The notes beneath the pieces were generated by a model. It was given only the letters and a program-made list of their open reading frames with translations. It searched no databases and was not told where the DNA came from. A DNA stretch of 64,000 bases from Balanoglossus misakiensis (lineage: Eukaryota > Hemichordata). The position numbers were made by a program, and so were the translations under genes. Location of the stretch: positions 8,308,001-8,372,000 of the forward strand of contig CM082576.2 in assembly GCA_040954595.2 (NCBI GenBank), in the 5' to 3' direction. This document shows, one piece after another, positions 40,701-52,658 of this stretch; the first letter of the stretch is position 1; every line of letters begins with the position of its first letter.

Positions 40701-43028
40701 CTGCTCTGAACACCTTCAGATCAGCAGCCGACAATTTGTCGCCAGGAAAAGCAGATACACGTTTACAGTGTGAGCGTGCGCGCCATTTCCTCGCCAACAG
40801 CAGTTCCACCACTATTATATAATTAGACCTTTGAACATTCGGCATAGTTCGAGTAAACAATTCATTGATCAGTGACACTTACTATCAAGTTAAGCGCTCA
40901 TTTTCCCTCGAATTGATGAAAATGAGATGTGAAATAGTGAAGATGCATTCATTGTGAATGCAAAATGTCGAATTTGTCAAAACCTTAAATTGTTACGTTA
41001 ACTTAGCAAATGAAGAATGGGGCCACAAATATTTTCAAAGACTTTCATACTATGTGAGTATGGTCATGAAACACTGAAAACACAGCATCTCTTCAATTTG
41101 CAATATAGTGAGTTGTCGACCTTTTTACCCATAAGGCTAGTACATGTAGGATTAAATGCGATTTGACCCCACCCCCATACTATATAAGGAAGCTAGAATT
41201 GCAAAAACAAGAATGAGGTCAGCGGTTGGCAGCAGTTTGATAATAAGCCGTATTACTTAAAGTACGACGCTTTTGGTCACGAACAAAAATGGAATTATGC
41301 CATTAGTGCCGAAAAGAAATCCAATCGATCCACCCTTAACTGTAATTGATTTATATTATTTCCAGCGCTCTCATCGGACTCCACAAGACGCGTCGGTAAA
41401 TTGCGCCAACACGCGGTTGGATCGGAGAGTACGGCGGGTGCAATTTTCGCCTGTGCCACAACATGAATTAGTGTTGGCGCGAGTTGACTTTGAGGGTTCT
41501 TTAACTGAAATGGCGATAGTCTGTCTGCGATAGCACGTGAAATTTACGGCGAGCTTTGGAGAAGTAATCCAATATGAGGCTGTAAATGTTATAGCAATAA
41601 ATAACCTGACTCTTGATTTTTTTTCTGTAAAAGCCGAAGATAATAACCCACGTGGCTCTGAAGGATTTGATTTGTTGGCGGCGGAGGTTTATGACCAATC
41701 CATAACATGCGGTAATTTGTGTGCATGCGATGTCGTACCGTTACCCTGCCCTGGGCACGTTTGTTTCCGGGTGGAAGGGCACTCTCTCGAATATCGGGGA
41801 ATGTTTAGGACCTTATCTGAATACCTCTGAATGTAGATAAATGATCAACAAATTCTCGTGACTGTCTGTTCAGTATTGTTTTCATTTCAAAAAAATAGAA
41901 TTCGACATCTGCAATTTGCCTGTGTATTTAACTACTTCGTATGGGAATATTAATAAGAAATGCTGACTCGAAAGGCTTTCCAATATAACTGCACTGTTTA
42001 GCTCCGATGTGCATCTCAGAAATATGATCCAAATCCTAGAAATGTGTTAAGTTGAAACTCAGGAACTGCCATAATTTGTCCATATCATGACTTATGGTTA
42101 GTTTCGCCCCTTTAAACGAAGCTGAAGAGGATCGCGTTACTGGTATATTAAGTAGGATTTCATCAAAAGTGGTCACTGCAAACGGCGGTGGGTGATCCGG
42201 GGGCACCTATTAAACAATTTATCAAACTGTTTAAAGTCATTGCTTTTTTTCCTAAGTGGTTTCCCAGAATAGAAAGTGCGAGAATTAATACGTCAGTGCA
42301 GCGCGGTGACACATTCACAATATTTTTATAACATTTTTCGTGGAATTCCAACCGCACAGAAACATAACGATAAAGGAAACACGGCGATTTTTCTCATCGC
42401 ATAAAACGCTTTTGGGAATGAAAGGCGATGGCAACTTCCCCTGCGTCGGCCACATGCATGCAACAATTGCGAGATAGGAACGGTTTTGCGTCAAAAGTAT
42501 AACAAGCCACTGGTGGGTTCGAAAGGATGTTGCAGAATTCAATATTCCGGCGGTGAGTCTACACCCAGGCCTTATACGTACTGACGACATCGCGCGTGTT
42601 GTTTACGAAAAAGTAAAAAGGTTCCCCCGTCGACAAGATAACGGTAAATCGTGGCACGCCCGATCTGACACAAAACAAATCATCGTTTGCGTGAGACTGT
42701 TGCCACGGATACCTTCAAGGCTGACGAGTCAATTAGCCGCAAGAGAAACGTCGCGAAATGGAAGGCATCGGAAACAAAATGTCGCCTGACGAAGAAACAT
42801 ATTTCTAGTTTCCAACACGTCTGAGTCAATCACTTGTTTCTGTTACCGCGCTAATGGGTCTAGATTTGGCCATAAGACAAAAATAGAAGAGTACTTATCG
42901 CGCATTTAATAACAGAAATGGAAGACGTATCATAGCCGGGACGATGTGCCACAAAGAACCCCGTGGCCTTATTAAGATGCGTGTGGCAGTGTAGGAGATT
43001 GTGTGCATGACGGTACAGTCCGGAGAAC

Positions 43029-43071
43029 CATAACTTTACAACATATATAACAAACATAACTTTACAACATA
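43029..43071. repeat. Tandem 17-bp direct repeat
   Basis: The word cataactttacaacata occurs at 43029-43045 and 43055-43071 (period 26). It is followed by CCAT-rich low-complexity sequence to about 43145. Confidence 0.85.
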
Positions 43072-44188
43072 ACAATACAATATCTTTCACTCTCTCTCCA
43101 TCCATTTATCAATTCATCCAACCATTACCATCCATATATCCACCACATAATCTCGACTGACATTGAATTTCACTTTCATCTTGAATTTCACTTAGGCCTA
43201 CACATTATTCGCGTGGATTCACGCGCTCAAAATGCGCAACAGTCTCTGGGCGTAGCGGGAAAGTGTCCGCGCACCTGGCAACAACCTGTGAGAGTGTTCA
43301 CCCCTTGTCAACCTCAAACCCGTATTGGAGTCGACCAGCCTCAGGTTACATGTACTAGTATATTATCTGGACTAACAAAGTGCCATTTGCTCCAGATCAC
43401 CCTGCCGCGCGCTTCGTCGCACTACTGCCCTTTTCATCATAACGTGTACAAATCTTCACTTTCATTTGCGTTCCGCCGTTGATCTAGCGACATTTAATTT
43501 CCTCGTCGGTGCATTTACAACAAGTACAAGCGCACAAAGGCTGTCCTTTCAAGCTCTCGATATGATCCCAGTTTAGGCAAAATGACGGAAATAAAAAATG
43601 CATTTACGTGAACGGGCACAGTGTTCTTAATACGGTTCTTTAAGCAGGCAAATGTGACATGACACAATTGTGTTGGAACATTGTAATAAGCAGGGAGCTG
43701 TCATAATTTTTGGGTTCACACGCACATGCCATATTGATTTAGATCCAGACAACACACCCGTCCCCTACAGTAAATAGGGCAATGCGACACATTATATTGG
43801 AGCCATCAACAAGACATAAGACAAACGCCTGCTTTCTGTCATGTTTCGTGTCACGTGGTTATTTTTGTCGAGTCGCCTACTTTTTTCAAAAGATGTGTCA
43901 CCAATCGTGATAAATTTACCCCCCCCCCCTTCGAAAGAAGCGATTTATATCTACCGCGGTGACGGCTATGACGTACACACGAATAAGGCTGTGTATCGAT
44001 GCAAAATCGCCGTGCAGTCTCCCTCTGTCGACGACTTCATCTTGTTATAACCCAGCATAATTATTCTTTTCGCGATTTCTATTTTGTCGAGCCTGGTGTC
44101 ACTACAGTAAACCCTGGACTCAGCCTGGTCTGTAAATTTAGACGGTTTTGCATGTAATGCACCTTCACAAGCAGAGACATTTTTTCAT

Positions 44189-44275
44189 ATGCAAATAAGG
44201 TAACAGTTAGTGTTGAACATGCGCATTTTCCACTTATCGCTTGGCTTTCTCATGCAAATTAAAATGCGCATGTTC
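44189..44275. promoter_or_regulatory. Octamer motifs and a perfect 15-bp inverted repeat
   Basis: ATGCAAAT (POU-type octamer) occurs at 44189 and 44252, with a third copy at 44680. The second lies in the loop of a perfect inverted repeat: gaacatgcgcatttt at 44215-44229 and its exact complement at 44261-44275. Each arm contains the palindrome ATGCGCAT. The arrangement suggests a cis-regulatory element; no function can be proved from sequence. Confidence 0.45.
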
Positions 44276-45571
44276 TCTCTCGGTTGCAAATTCTTATTCT
44301 CTCGCCCAATTAACGCTAACCACTCCTGCCTTTCTCGGCCTAAACACAAACCAATTTTCTTTTATTCGTCCGACAGAGTCGGAAGCGACCCTCAGCAATT
44401 GTGACATATGTGCTCAAGTACATGTACCAGTTTCAATTTTTTTCTTTCCATACGCCATAACTTCGGGCATATAAAGTTACTATACCACGACTCCGAAATT
44501 TGCACGGTCTGAGCATGACAGCGTGTCTTCTCGGACAAAGGGAATTTTAGCGCTCGCTTTGCAGTCATTAATAACGCGAGAGATGTCGTTGGCAGTAATG
44601 ATCAACATGAAAATGACCCACTTATAATTATTGAGTAGTTTACGAAACGTGTGATGATGACATGATTGCATGCCTCGATATGCAAATTTCCAGTCATGGT
44701 GTCAAAATCTAATAAAATTGCGTTTGGCAAGCTTACTGTTCATCGGTGGCGGCCAACAGTGCGTCCACTGATATCCCCAGCTAAAGCAAAAAGGAAGGTC
44801 AAGAGAGAGAGAGAGAAGACTTAAAGCAAAGTTTCAGCGCCAATTTAGCCTTTCCAACCTTAAAATAGACTGACGTAACCGTCTTATATTCATATCCTTC
44901 CCTGTGCTTCCCATCCCACACACAAAATCATCAGTATTTGACTTTTTTATATTGTGCCAATTTCCAACTCTGCTGGAAAGATTTGATTCGTTGATTTCTT
45001 GAATGAAGGTAGCGATATCGCCTATTTTCCTTCCAAATGACCTTTCCCCTGAACAAAGCCAGAATAAATTACATGGACGCCACACGGCAAAATGACTTTA
45101 ATTTTCGTTAGAAAATGTCCTTCAGATGCATTCCAGTTTCCACTCATCAATAGTCGAATAACTCTGAAAAGAAGCCATTGAGCCCTCGATCATTATGTCA
45201 AGAATTGGAGCGCTCAGCATTTATTTATCACCAATTATTTCTTATCGGAAAGGCCATGCTTCCATCCAGCGTAATAAGCGTTTCATTTTTTTATTTTGAA
45301 AAAGAAGAGAGAATGTTTTCTCTGCGTATAAACGAAAAGCAACGTGACGAGGTTACAAGTCAGGCACGAAACTGCATATCGCATTTTCCTGGCGACGCGT
45401 TGTGTTCTTGTTAGACTTAATTACAATAAACGATTTTAGTTCGGTCTTTTTGTGAATTTTGTGCAGAAATTTCCGGCTGATTTTATGTTTGAAATAAACA
45501 AGAAAATGCATTCATTGCCTCGATGAAAATCTATGGAAGCGAAATGAATCGTTAAGTTAACGTATTTCATA

Positions 45572-45641
45572 TCGAAATATTGACAATATTCCACGTCGCA
45601 ATATTTACAATCATAGTATTCAATATCGCAATATTTACAAT
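45572..45641. repeat. Short AT-rich tandem repeat
   Basis: The 16-base word tcgcaatatttacaat occurs at 45596 and 45626 (period 30), with a diverged copy at 45572. Confidence 0.8.
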
Positions 45642-46279
45642 AAAATACACCAAACATTCACTTCATGTGTCATTATCAAACAAAAAGGATGGACGCTTTT
45701 AAAAATGATAAATAGAATGTTCCGTATTATATTCCTGTAAAGTTTCTTAATAAACCAGCGTGAAACAGAAGTGGGCCCGATACGGGGTACGCCGGGAAGA
45801 CGTCATTCCTGTCAACATATCTCATTATTTTCCCAGTTTCACGACGAATTATCGAGAGAAATCTATTTACACGATCTGCATTGAAAACACAATCCGTCTG
45901 TGGTGTTCCCGGTTGTGTACCCTGCAAATTTATCCATTTCCTGTCGCTATAATTATTGCCGTGACTGTTTTTTTCACTATACACGTAATTAATCAGGCCG
46001 ACCCCTCATTATTGTGAATGGTGAACTATATAATTAGTGTTCGAAAATGGTTCGCCGATGCGATGTAGAACTTGAAGTCGGCTCCGGCATTTTACGCGTG
46101 AATGTAACTCAAGGATTCCACCCTTGTCATCTGCAAGTCGGTAATTTAAAATTTCTCAGACATTAAAAAAAACACGAATCAAAATTTGCTGTTTTCAGGT
46201 ACCCGGTGCGCGAGGCAGCATGTTATGTTGCCCTTGGAGTCCGATCTTTCCCTGCATTTGTTGGTGGTGGACACTACCA

Positions 46280-46302
46280 TGACGTCACGCATAGCAACCA
46301 AT
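46280..46302. promoter_or_regulatory. CRE, RFX half-site and CCAAT box, abutting
   Basis: TGACGTCA (46280-46287, a full CREB/ATF palindrome) is followed by TAGCAAC (46292-46298, an RFX half-site), which overlaps CCAAT (46298-46302). It lies about 590 bases upstream of the EAG channel ATG. Directly abutting CRE, X-box half and CCAAT elements are typical of strong promoters. Confidence 0.5.
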
Positions 46303-46615
46303 CACATCCGAGGACGCTAATGACTGTCATTTTTTTCGCGAATGCATCTCTCCCGCACACCTGTGCCCATATATCGGGGATAAATCGTGGGTATTTTTTC
46401 CCCAGAAAATGATCCTCGCGCGACTGTCGATTGATTGTCACTTGTTTCGCTAAATTACCCTCAAGGAATCGAAATTTATTTCTTCTTGAAATTCTACGTA
46501 CGTATGAACAAAATTTATTGGTCGTCTAGAAATTATAACTTTCATTTTTTGTACGAAGAAAAAAATTGCCACACATGATCACCGACGGTTAAGGCAGCTG
46601 GAAAAACACATTTCG

Positions 46616-46627
46616 ACGCATGCGCAG
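46616..46627. promoter_or_regulatory. NRF1-type motif upstream of the EAG exon
   Basis: GCATGCGCAG within gacgcatgcgcagtg fits the NRF1 core. It lies about 260 bases upstream of the channel start codon, a usual distance for a core promoter with a short 5' UTR. Confidence 0.45.
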
Positions 46628-46714
46628 TGAACGTTCTTACCTGCTTTTACTGGACACGGGTAATGAATAATTTACATCTCGTAAGATACAACTATTCTTC
46701 ACGCGATAGAAGCA

Positions 46715-46789
46715 ATGGATGACAGTGTTTCAGGGAGAACGATGAAAACCCGGCGTCTTTACGGATTAACACCGGCCTACCGACTCTAG
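46715..46789 (+). other. Upstream ORF in the EAG 5' leader
   Basis: An ATG at about 46715 opens roughly 24 codons (MDDSVSGRTMKT and onward) ending in TAG, before the main ATG. If transcription starts upstream of it, it could lower translation of the channel. No peptide homology is recognised. Confidence 0.3.
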
Positions 46790-46885
46790 GAGATATAATA
46801 TGTCGACGAGACGCGACCGAAGAGAAAACGCTGACACTCTGGAAATTCTAAGGACCTAAAATATTCGCATCACTCGACAGCAAAA

Positions 46886-46964
46886 ATGCCAACTTCACGG
46901 AAGGGACTTGTCGCGCCGCAGAATACCTTTCTCGAGAGTATCATACGGAGATCAAACGTGCAAC
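46886..46964 (+). CDS. KCNH1/KCNH5-like: First coding exon of an EAG-family voltage-gated K+ channel (partial gene)
   Basis: The exon encodes MPTSRKGLVAPQNTFLESII and then RRSNVQ, ending in phase 1 at caac|GTAAGTAT. GLVAPQNTFLE-x-I-x-RRSN is the near-invariant N-terminus (PAS-cap) of EAG channels KCNH1 and KCNH5. ERG and ELK channels share APQNTFL but differ after it. In these tetrameric potassium channels the PAS-cap controls gating and deactivation. An in-frame TGA upstream shows this ATG is the first. The following exon (eag PAS domain, FVLGNAQI-like) is not found in the remaining 17 kb, so the rest of the gene should lie beyond the window. At 26 codons the exon is too short for ORF length filters. 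Confidence 0.87.
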
Positions 46965-48553
46965 GTAAGTATCTCCATATCGGTGTGTTCTAGTGTATGT
47001 GTGTGTGTGTCGCGGCGTCGGCAGTTCACTCGAATCTGTCATGTAGAAAGGCAACACGCCTTCTTCGTGTTATTGTTAGATCAATCGAGAGAATCCGCAC
47101 GACAAGCGGGCTGCATCATTGCTATAAATGAGCTCCGTTTCTTATCTTCGCGTTTTTATGTGCACGTTATCGATTTTCTCCCCCGTATACCCTAGCTCTT
47201 TTCTCCCCAATTTCGCGAGCTTACACAGCCGTTTATTGTCGCGACATGGAGGAGATGTACTGCGAGCGCACTAAAAGCGAGACCTTCACTCCAAGGGTCG
47301 ACGATTTCTTTGCCGCGCTCTAAAATGTCGCTTTCTCTCCGCATTTTCAATTCCGCGACATGAACAAGCGCCATTTCAATGACAAGACTGCGAGACACAG
47401 GGTAGCTTCCTCACCGCCCCGACTCCCGACCCCGGGCAAATTGATGGATTAATTCCATAATTTGCCCGAGCACATACATTTTCCACCCCACAAAGATCGC
47501 TTTTTTAAAAGTTATTGACTGCCTCACATCTGTCGTTCTATTTTCTACCGTTTTCTTGTCGTGTTATCATCTCCGTGATATACGGAATCGCTGAATTGAG
47601 CCCCGATGCACGGGCGGTGTTGAGGGATATACACGCATCTCTGGAACCCGATCAATTATGAGTGGATTAAAGCTGCAAATTGCTTGTAACAGCTCACGCC
47701 TGAATTTTTATAACGAGAAAAAAGACCGCCTAAATGATGAGTAGACCCTATAGATTATTCTATAGTGTATAATCATACTGCAATAAATTCACAATAAAGA
47801 ATATTTTACAGTGAAGGTCGTTTATAAAGTAAACAGCTTCAACGTAATTTCTGTACCAGTCATGAAGAAGGACTATCGATTTTCTCCCTCATAATTTTTT
47901 ATTTAGATTACGATATTTTTTCGCAAAAATAGATATATAATTGTAACCGTCTCTGAAAGAATTCTCATGAATACGAATACAATGGCTTACGCTGGCTTCG
48001 ACCGCTGCAATTAGTGATGATACGGGCGCGCTTAATTATACAATGCAAAAATAATTCACAAGTACGCGTGTTGTGTGAAAGGGGGCACAATGCACGCCAA
48101 TGGCTACCAGTATATGCAACGTTATTGACCCACTCACACAAAGGGCAATTTGGAATGTGACGTATTATATTGCTAAACTACCGAACGATTCTCTGAGTGT
48201 AAGCTAAAACATATAGCAGGGGTAGCATCATGGTTCGGTATCGAGAATGATCTTGTGTGGCCCCTTCTCCATCAATGCGTTTTAACGAACACGCATCACA
48301 GTTACATTTCGTAATTTACTAAAAGGCGGTCAGTGTCGACGAGGGAGTCTGCAACCCGTCATACCGCAATGCGAAGCGGTAGAACACGGATCTGCTTGTT
48401 GTAGTTACTCCCATGATTTCCGTTATTGTGTTTTCGTGAGACATTGGCTGTTTAGATCATACACTCTCACCTGGATGCTCACTAACGTTTTTGGTTTTGG
48501 GTTTTTGGTGAATTCCTGCTGTTTACAATATGCCATACGGAAAGACACAGAAA

Positions 48554-48595
48554 GTCAGTCAGTCAGTCAGACAGACAGACAGACAGACAGACATA
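48554..48595. repeat. (GTCA)n/(GACA)n microsatellite
   Basis: About four GTCA units followed by six or seven GACA units. Confidence 0.95.
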
Positions 48596-51191
48596 CATAA
48601 AAATGAAAACGCACGTGTTCGAGTTCAAACAACTGAACACACCGGGGTTCGAATACATTGACCTTTCCCGATGATTGAATAATTATTCAAAATAATCCTT
48701 GTTGATGTGTGAACGCAGTCAGAATGATTAGCGGGTGTCTGCTATAGGGGGTGTCAAGCCGCCGGTTGCAGCAATGGATTCGCCGGTTCTGTGCTCTTGA
48801 CACATTGCCCGCATCATCAACCGAGTCGACGCAGTGTCACGGCTACCCCAGAGCCCTCGGAGTGCCCTAACTACATGTCCAAACACAATCCACAATATGT
48901 GGACTAATATTTAAACGATTAAGAGCATAACGCACGACACAATGACAATAGCCTCAGCGACTGGGGATTCATAAATCTCCATTTGAGCTTCATTACGGTT
49001 TCTCTTGGATACAGAGATGACTCTTGCATATTTTTTACGATAGTCCATCTGGTTTAGTTGTTTACTTTTCCGATTTATTGGTGTAATGGGGAGTAATACG
49101 ATTTTATTGCCTGAGTTTAATATGACTCACACACAAAAAAACTTAAAATCGTGTTTTCAGGGTACACCCTTGGCGTAGTACTAACTCGAATCAACGGATG
49201 GTGAAAATTATACTACAATGATTTGGCCTCATCCCACTCTTGTGTCTGCAATTAAAAAAACAACAACAGAAAAGCCCGCAAACTCAATATTTAATTCATG
49301 GCAACGGAACGAGAATCAGACACGTGTGTTACCGCCGTGTTGTTGCGACGCGAGCAAAACCTTCACGTGTTCGCTGCTGTTGGATTTTTAAAAAAATGAA
49401 TCTGGTATCGTCGTCACACCCCCCCCCCTACCTCACTGCCGCTGCCGGCGAAACTGTGTCGGCTTAGAATCCCCTACCCCAAAATTTCACTTCCTTCAAG
49501 TGCGAGTTGATTATGTATTTATCAGCAATGGATGGGAAATTTCGGTAAAAGGGCGAAAGAAATCTCAGGCACACACAAACAGAATGCAACAATGGCGGAC
49601 AGACAGCTCAAACTATACTCGGGAACCCAAGATGGCGCGTCATGACAACGAGAACAGAGCGGCGATAGTGATTAGACGTGAATGTCGAGGGTATAGCTAA
49701 GCCTACGTCGCGCTCGTACCGGGTTTCATCACAGATCATACTCTTTATTTAAAAAAAATGACTGACTTCCCCGCTGTGCAGTGATAACATCGCGAATTTC
49801 TACAGGACGTAGATTCGATCACGGCTATTTTGATTTCTCCATAATCGATCTTGTCGTGAAAAATTATGAATATATGATCGAATTTTCCAGAGGCGCTGTC
49901 GAAAGGTTTTTGGCCGTACAGATTCGCATACGACAGAGCAAGACCCTCTGAGGAAAAAATCCCCACCCCACTTTCTATTCTGTGTTCAGTCTGAACGTTA
50001 ACATTGCACCTTCACGGCTGTTATGATTATTGCAAATACACCGAGAACATCTATCGACCGTTCGGAAACGACACACGTACAAAAGACCGCCATGTTGAAT
50101 CCACATTCCACATAAACCATTTCGCAGAACATGCCTTCTTGGATTTTTTACCCACAAACATATCAAGCTTCAAGATTCAGGCAAAAATTGAGTCACATTT
50201 CTTACAAGGCAGCTATATATGTCTCTCTGACGCAATATAACAAATAAGATCTGACTTCACAATTTGCAGTACTGTTCGACGCTTACTTCCTTTAACTTGG
50301 AAATGTTAGAAGTTCACATTTTATTGCGCGCTTATTTCACATGTATGTTGTAAAATTAATGCTCAATAAATCTAATACACTAAGACTATTCTCACGAGGT
50401 CAAGTCAAGGTCACCAACAATAATCTTATATTATATTCTTTCTTTTTTCAAATTAAACAATTATTCACAGCTTCTAGGGCCTATACTGTTCGGTGTAACA
50501 ACCGTTGTTCAGTTTTGAAAAGGGTACCGATATCAATAATCGATTTAATCAGTAAACCATAGTAAATCTTTCAGTGGATAAATTTCAATCTGAATAAATA
50601 AATGCTTTTTCGTAAATTTATTTCATTCAGTAATTTCCATTATAAGAAACAATGTAAATGTGTGAAATCCATGACAACGTACGATCGGTTTCATATCACG
50701 CCAATTCCCCATGAACCAGGATTTTGGCTTTTGTTGAGGTTCATTTAAAGACCTATATTTCTTGATGTGGACACTTCTATAGATATAAACAATGACCCCT
50801 TTGTCGAGGTGCACGGAACTGTTTATTGGGAAACAAAAGGGAAAGAAAAGGTTGTCTGTGCATTGCATATGCCTCTTTAAGTTGCCGAGGGCACTGGATT
50901 CAGCATCTTGTCAACTCAGGTCGGAATCCCATTATGCTACGGCAACTATTCAAGTCGATTTAATTGCAGTTCAGCCATATTGAAACATTGCCAGTGATTT
51001 CATGTGCAACGAGAGACTAGGATAGTTTCACTACTTTATGGACGAACTTCTTGCAGTGCCCACAGCGGCCGGCAACTGCACTCACACACCCTGAAGATGC
51101 CAACCGTATAGAAATCACTTTTGTGGCGGTCCTGGCGAAATTTGATTACCTATAATAATATCTGTGAATTGCGTTGTTAAATTAAAGGTAG

Positions 51192-51240
51192 GGTTGTTGT
51201 TGTCGTTGCTGTTGTTGATGATGGTGGTGCTGGTGATGGT
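51192..51240. repeat. GTT/GGT trinucleotide-rich tract
   Basis: Imperfect trinucleotide repeat (gttgttgttgtcgttgctg, then gatggtggtgctggtg). Confidence 0.85.
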
Positions 51241-51981
51241 TCAAAGGAGAAGACACACGATTTGAAACCTTCAGTTTGTGGGACTGGCTACAGCTGGTTG
51301 TTGTCCGGTAGCATTTTCCCGTGATATCGTAAGAATGTGAAAACCTTCACCTAAACATGCACTAGAGATTTGATCAGCTTGGAGACGAAGAACACATACT
51401 TTGTTGAATTTCCGAATCAACCAGTTGCCACCACCATTTGAACAATTCTCTTCGTCTGTCGAAAATTCTAATGAAAACCGCTGCGCCTTCATTATCCATA
51501 CTCGAGCAAAGCAGTTGCACAAATTGTTCAAAATAGGAATCATGCTTACTTGCGGTTGTTGTACACACAAAAAATCGTAATATAAAAAAAAAACAAGCAC
51601 GGAAAAATCAAAGACACAGATGGCTCTATAGGAGTGCACGGAGGGGTCAGAGTGAAACAATTCGAGGCCAACGCAATGGTTCCTGGTGATATAGCTGCGA
51701 TGTGGCATAAAAAAATCAGATCTTGCGATATGAAAAGGGAAATGATAATTCCATATAAATGCGGGGAATTTCAATGAGTCTCCCTCGGAGAATGGGAAAT
51801 AAGCGTTGCCCCCATTAATTTAGCAGCTTGCCCGCCTTATGGTGTGGATTTAATAGTGAGCAATAGATCACACGATAGACGTTATTCCACGGAAGCCCTG
51901 TTGATGATATAAGACACGACCAAATAAATTAATAATAGCCATTGTGTTATTCGCTCCGCGGTCGCTCCCGTCCTCTCCGCC

Positions 51982-51994
51982 GTTGCCTAGCAAC
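51982..51994. promoter_or_regulatory. Perfect RFX X-box
   Basis: GTTGCCTAGCAAC fits the palindromic X-box consensus GTNRCC-N-RGYAAC exactly. X-boxes recruit RFX factors at promoters of ciliary and some neuronal genes. A second perfect copy lies 267 bases away. Confidence 0.6.
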
Positions 51995-52248
51995 GGGGGA
52001 GATGATAATGACGATGCTTGTCGTAGGAGGCCTCCCCCCCCCCTCCCCGCGAGCAGCGCGACAGTATAGAGCAGAGGCAGAAGGTTGTCTCGTCTCTGAT
52101 TCGGTCTCTTAAAATACTGTGAAAATCGAGCGCGAACAATGCTGACGTTAATATGCATGGCCAGAGCGTGAACACGGGTGAGGCGAAAAGGGGGGTTTTC
52201 TCGAGCTGTGCGCGCTAGTCGCCATGGGAACCCGGGCTTGATGCGGTT

Positions 52249-52261
52249 GTAACCTGGCAAC
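52249..52261. promoter_or_regulatory. Second perfect RFX X-box
   Basis: GTAACCTGGCAAC also fits GTNRCC-N-RGYAAC. Two exact matches within 300 bases are unlikely by chance in 64 kb. Confidence 0.6.
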
Positions 52262-52644
52262 AGGCGTTGGTGTTGCACAGAGGAAGCCGTGTATTTTCCC
52301 TTTTTATCAACAGCATACCGTTATATTTTTATGAGTGGGTTATGTACGGACTTTGAGGTTTTCACCTCAGACTGCATGTATGATGAATTGAAGACGAGAG
52401 AAAAAAAAAACAGAAATGTAGCGATATAGCTTTTTGCACAATTTACGTCACTGCGAATCGGAATGCCCGTAGTTGGCCCCGACGCCACGCGACAACACAA
52501 TCGTCCGCATTTTTCTTTTAGGAGTCTTCGATTTCTTGCGCGAATCGTCGTGAAATTTCGCGGGGTACGGATATTCACGTCGTCGCAAGTCCCGTTTCTG
52601 CGAGTGTCCTCATCATGGAAGGCAACCGAGCTGGCTAGGTGGTC

Positions 52645-52658
52645 GTTTCCATGGCAAC
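52645..52658. promoter_or_regulatory. X-box-like motif
   Basis: GTTTCCATGGCAAC is a common RFX-bound variant with one change in the left half (T for a purine). It is the third such motif in under 700 bases. Confidence 0.45.

Larger units (their letters stand above)
33702..46885. other. Divergent intergenic region between SMOC and the EAG channel
   Basis: About 13 kb between two genes transcribed away from each other. I found no convincing exon. It has GA and CG/CA simple repeats (34320-34337, 34681-34786), a C14 tract (35091), a CRE palindrome (38333), octamer motifs at 39008 and three at 44189-44687, and a perfect inverted repeat at 44215-44275. Short tandem duplications lie at 43029-43071 and 45572-45641. 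The EAG promoter cluster lies near 46280-46627. Confidence 0.5.

Noticed and set aside
51271-51774. 167-codon - strand frame
   Set aside because: No family motif, low-complexity aromatic composition, and inside presumed intronic DNA; likely chance.
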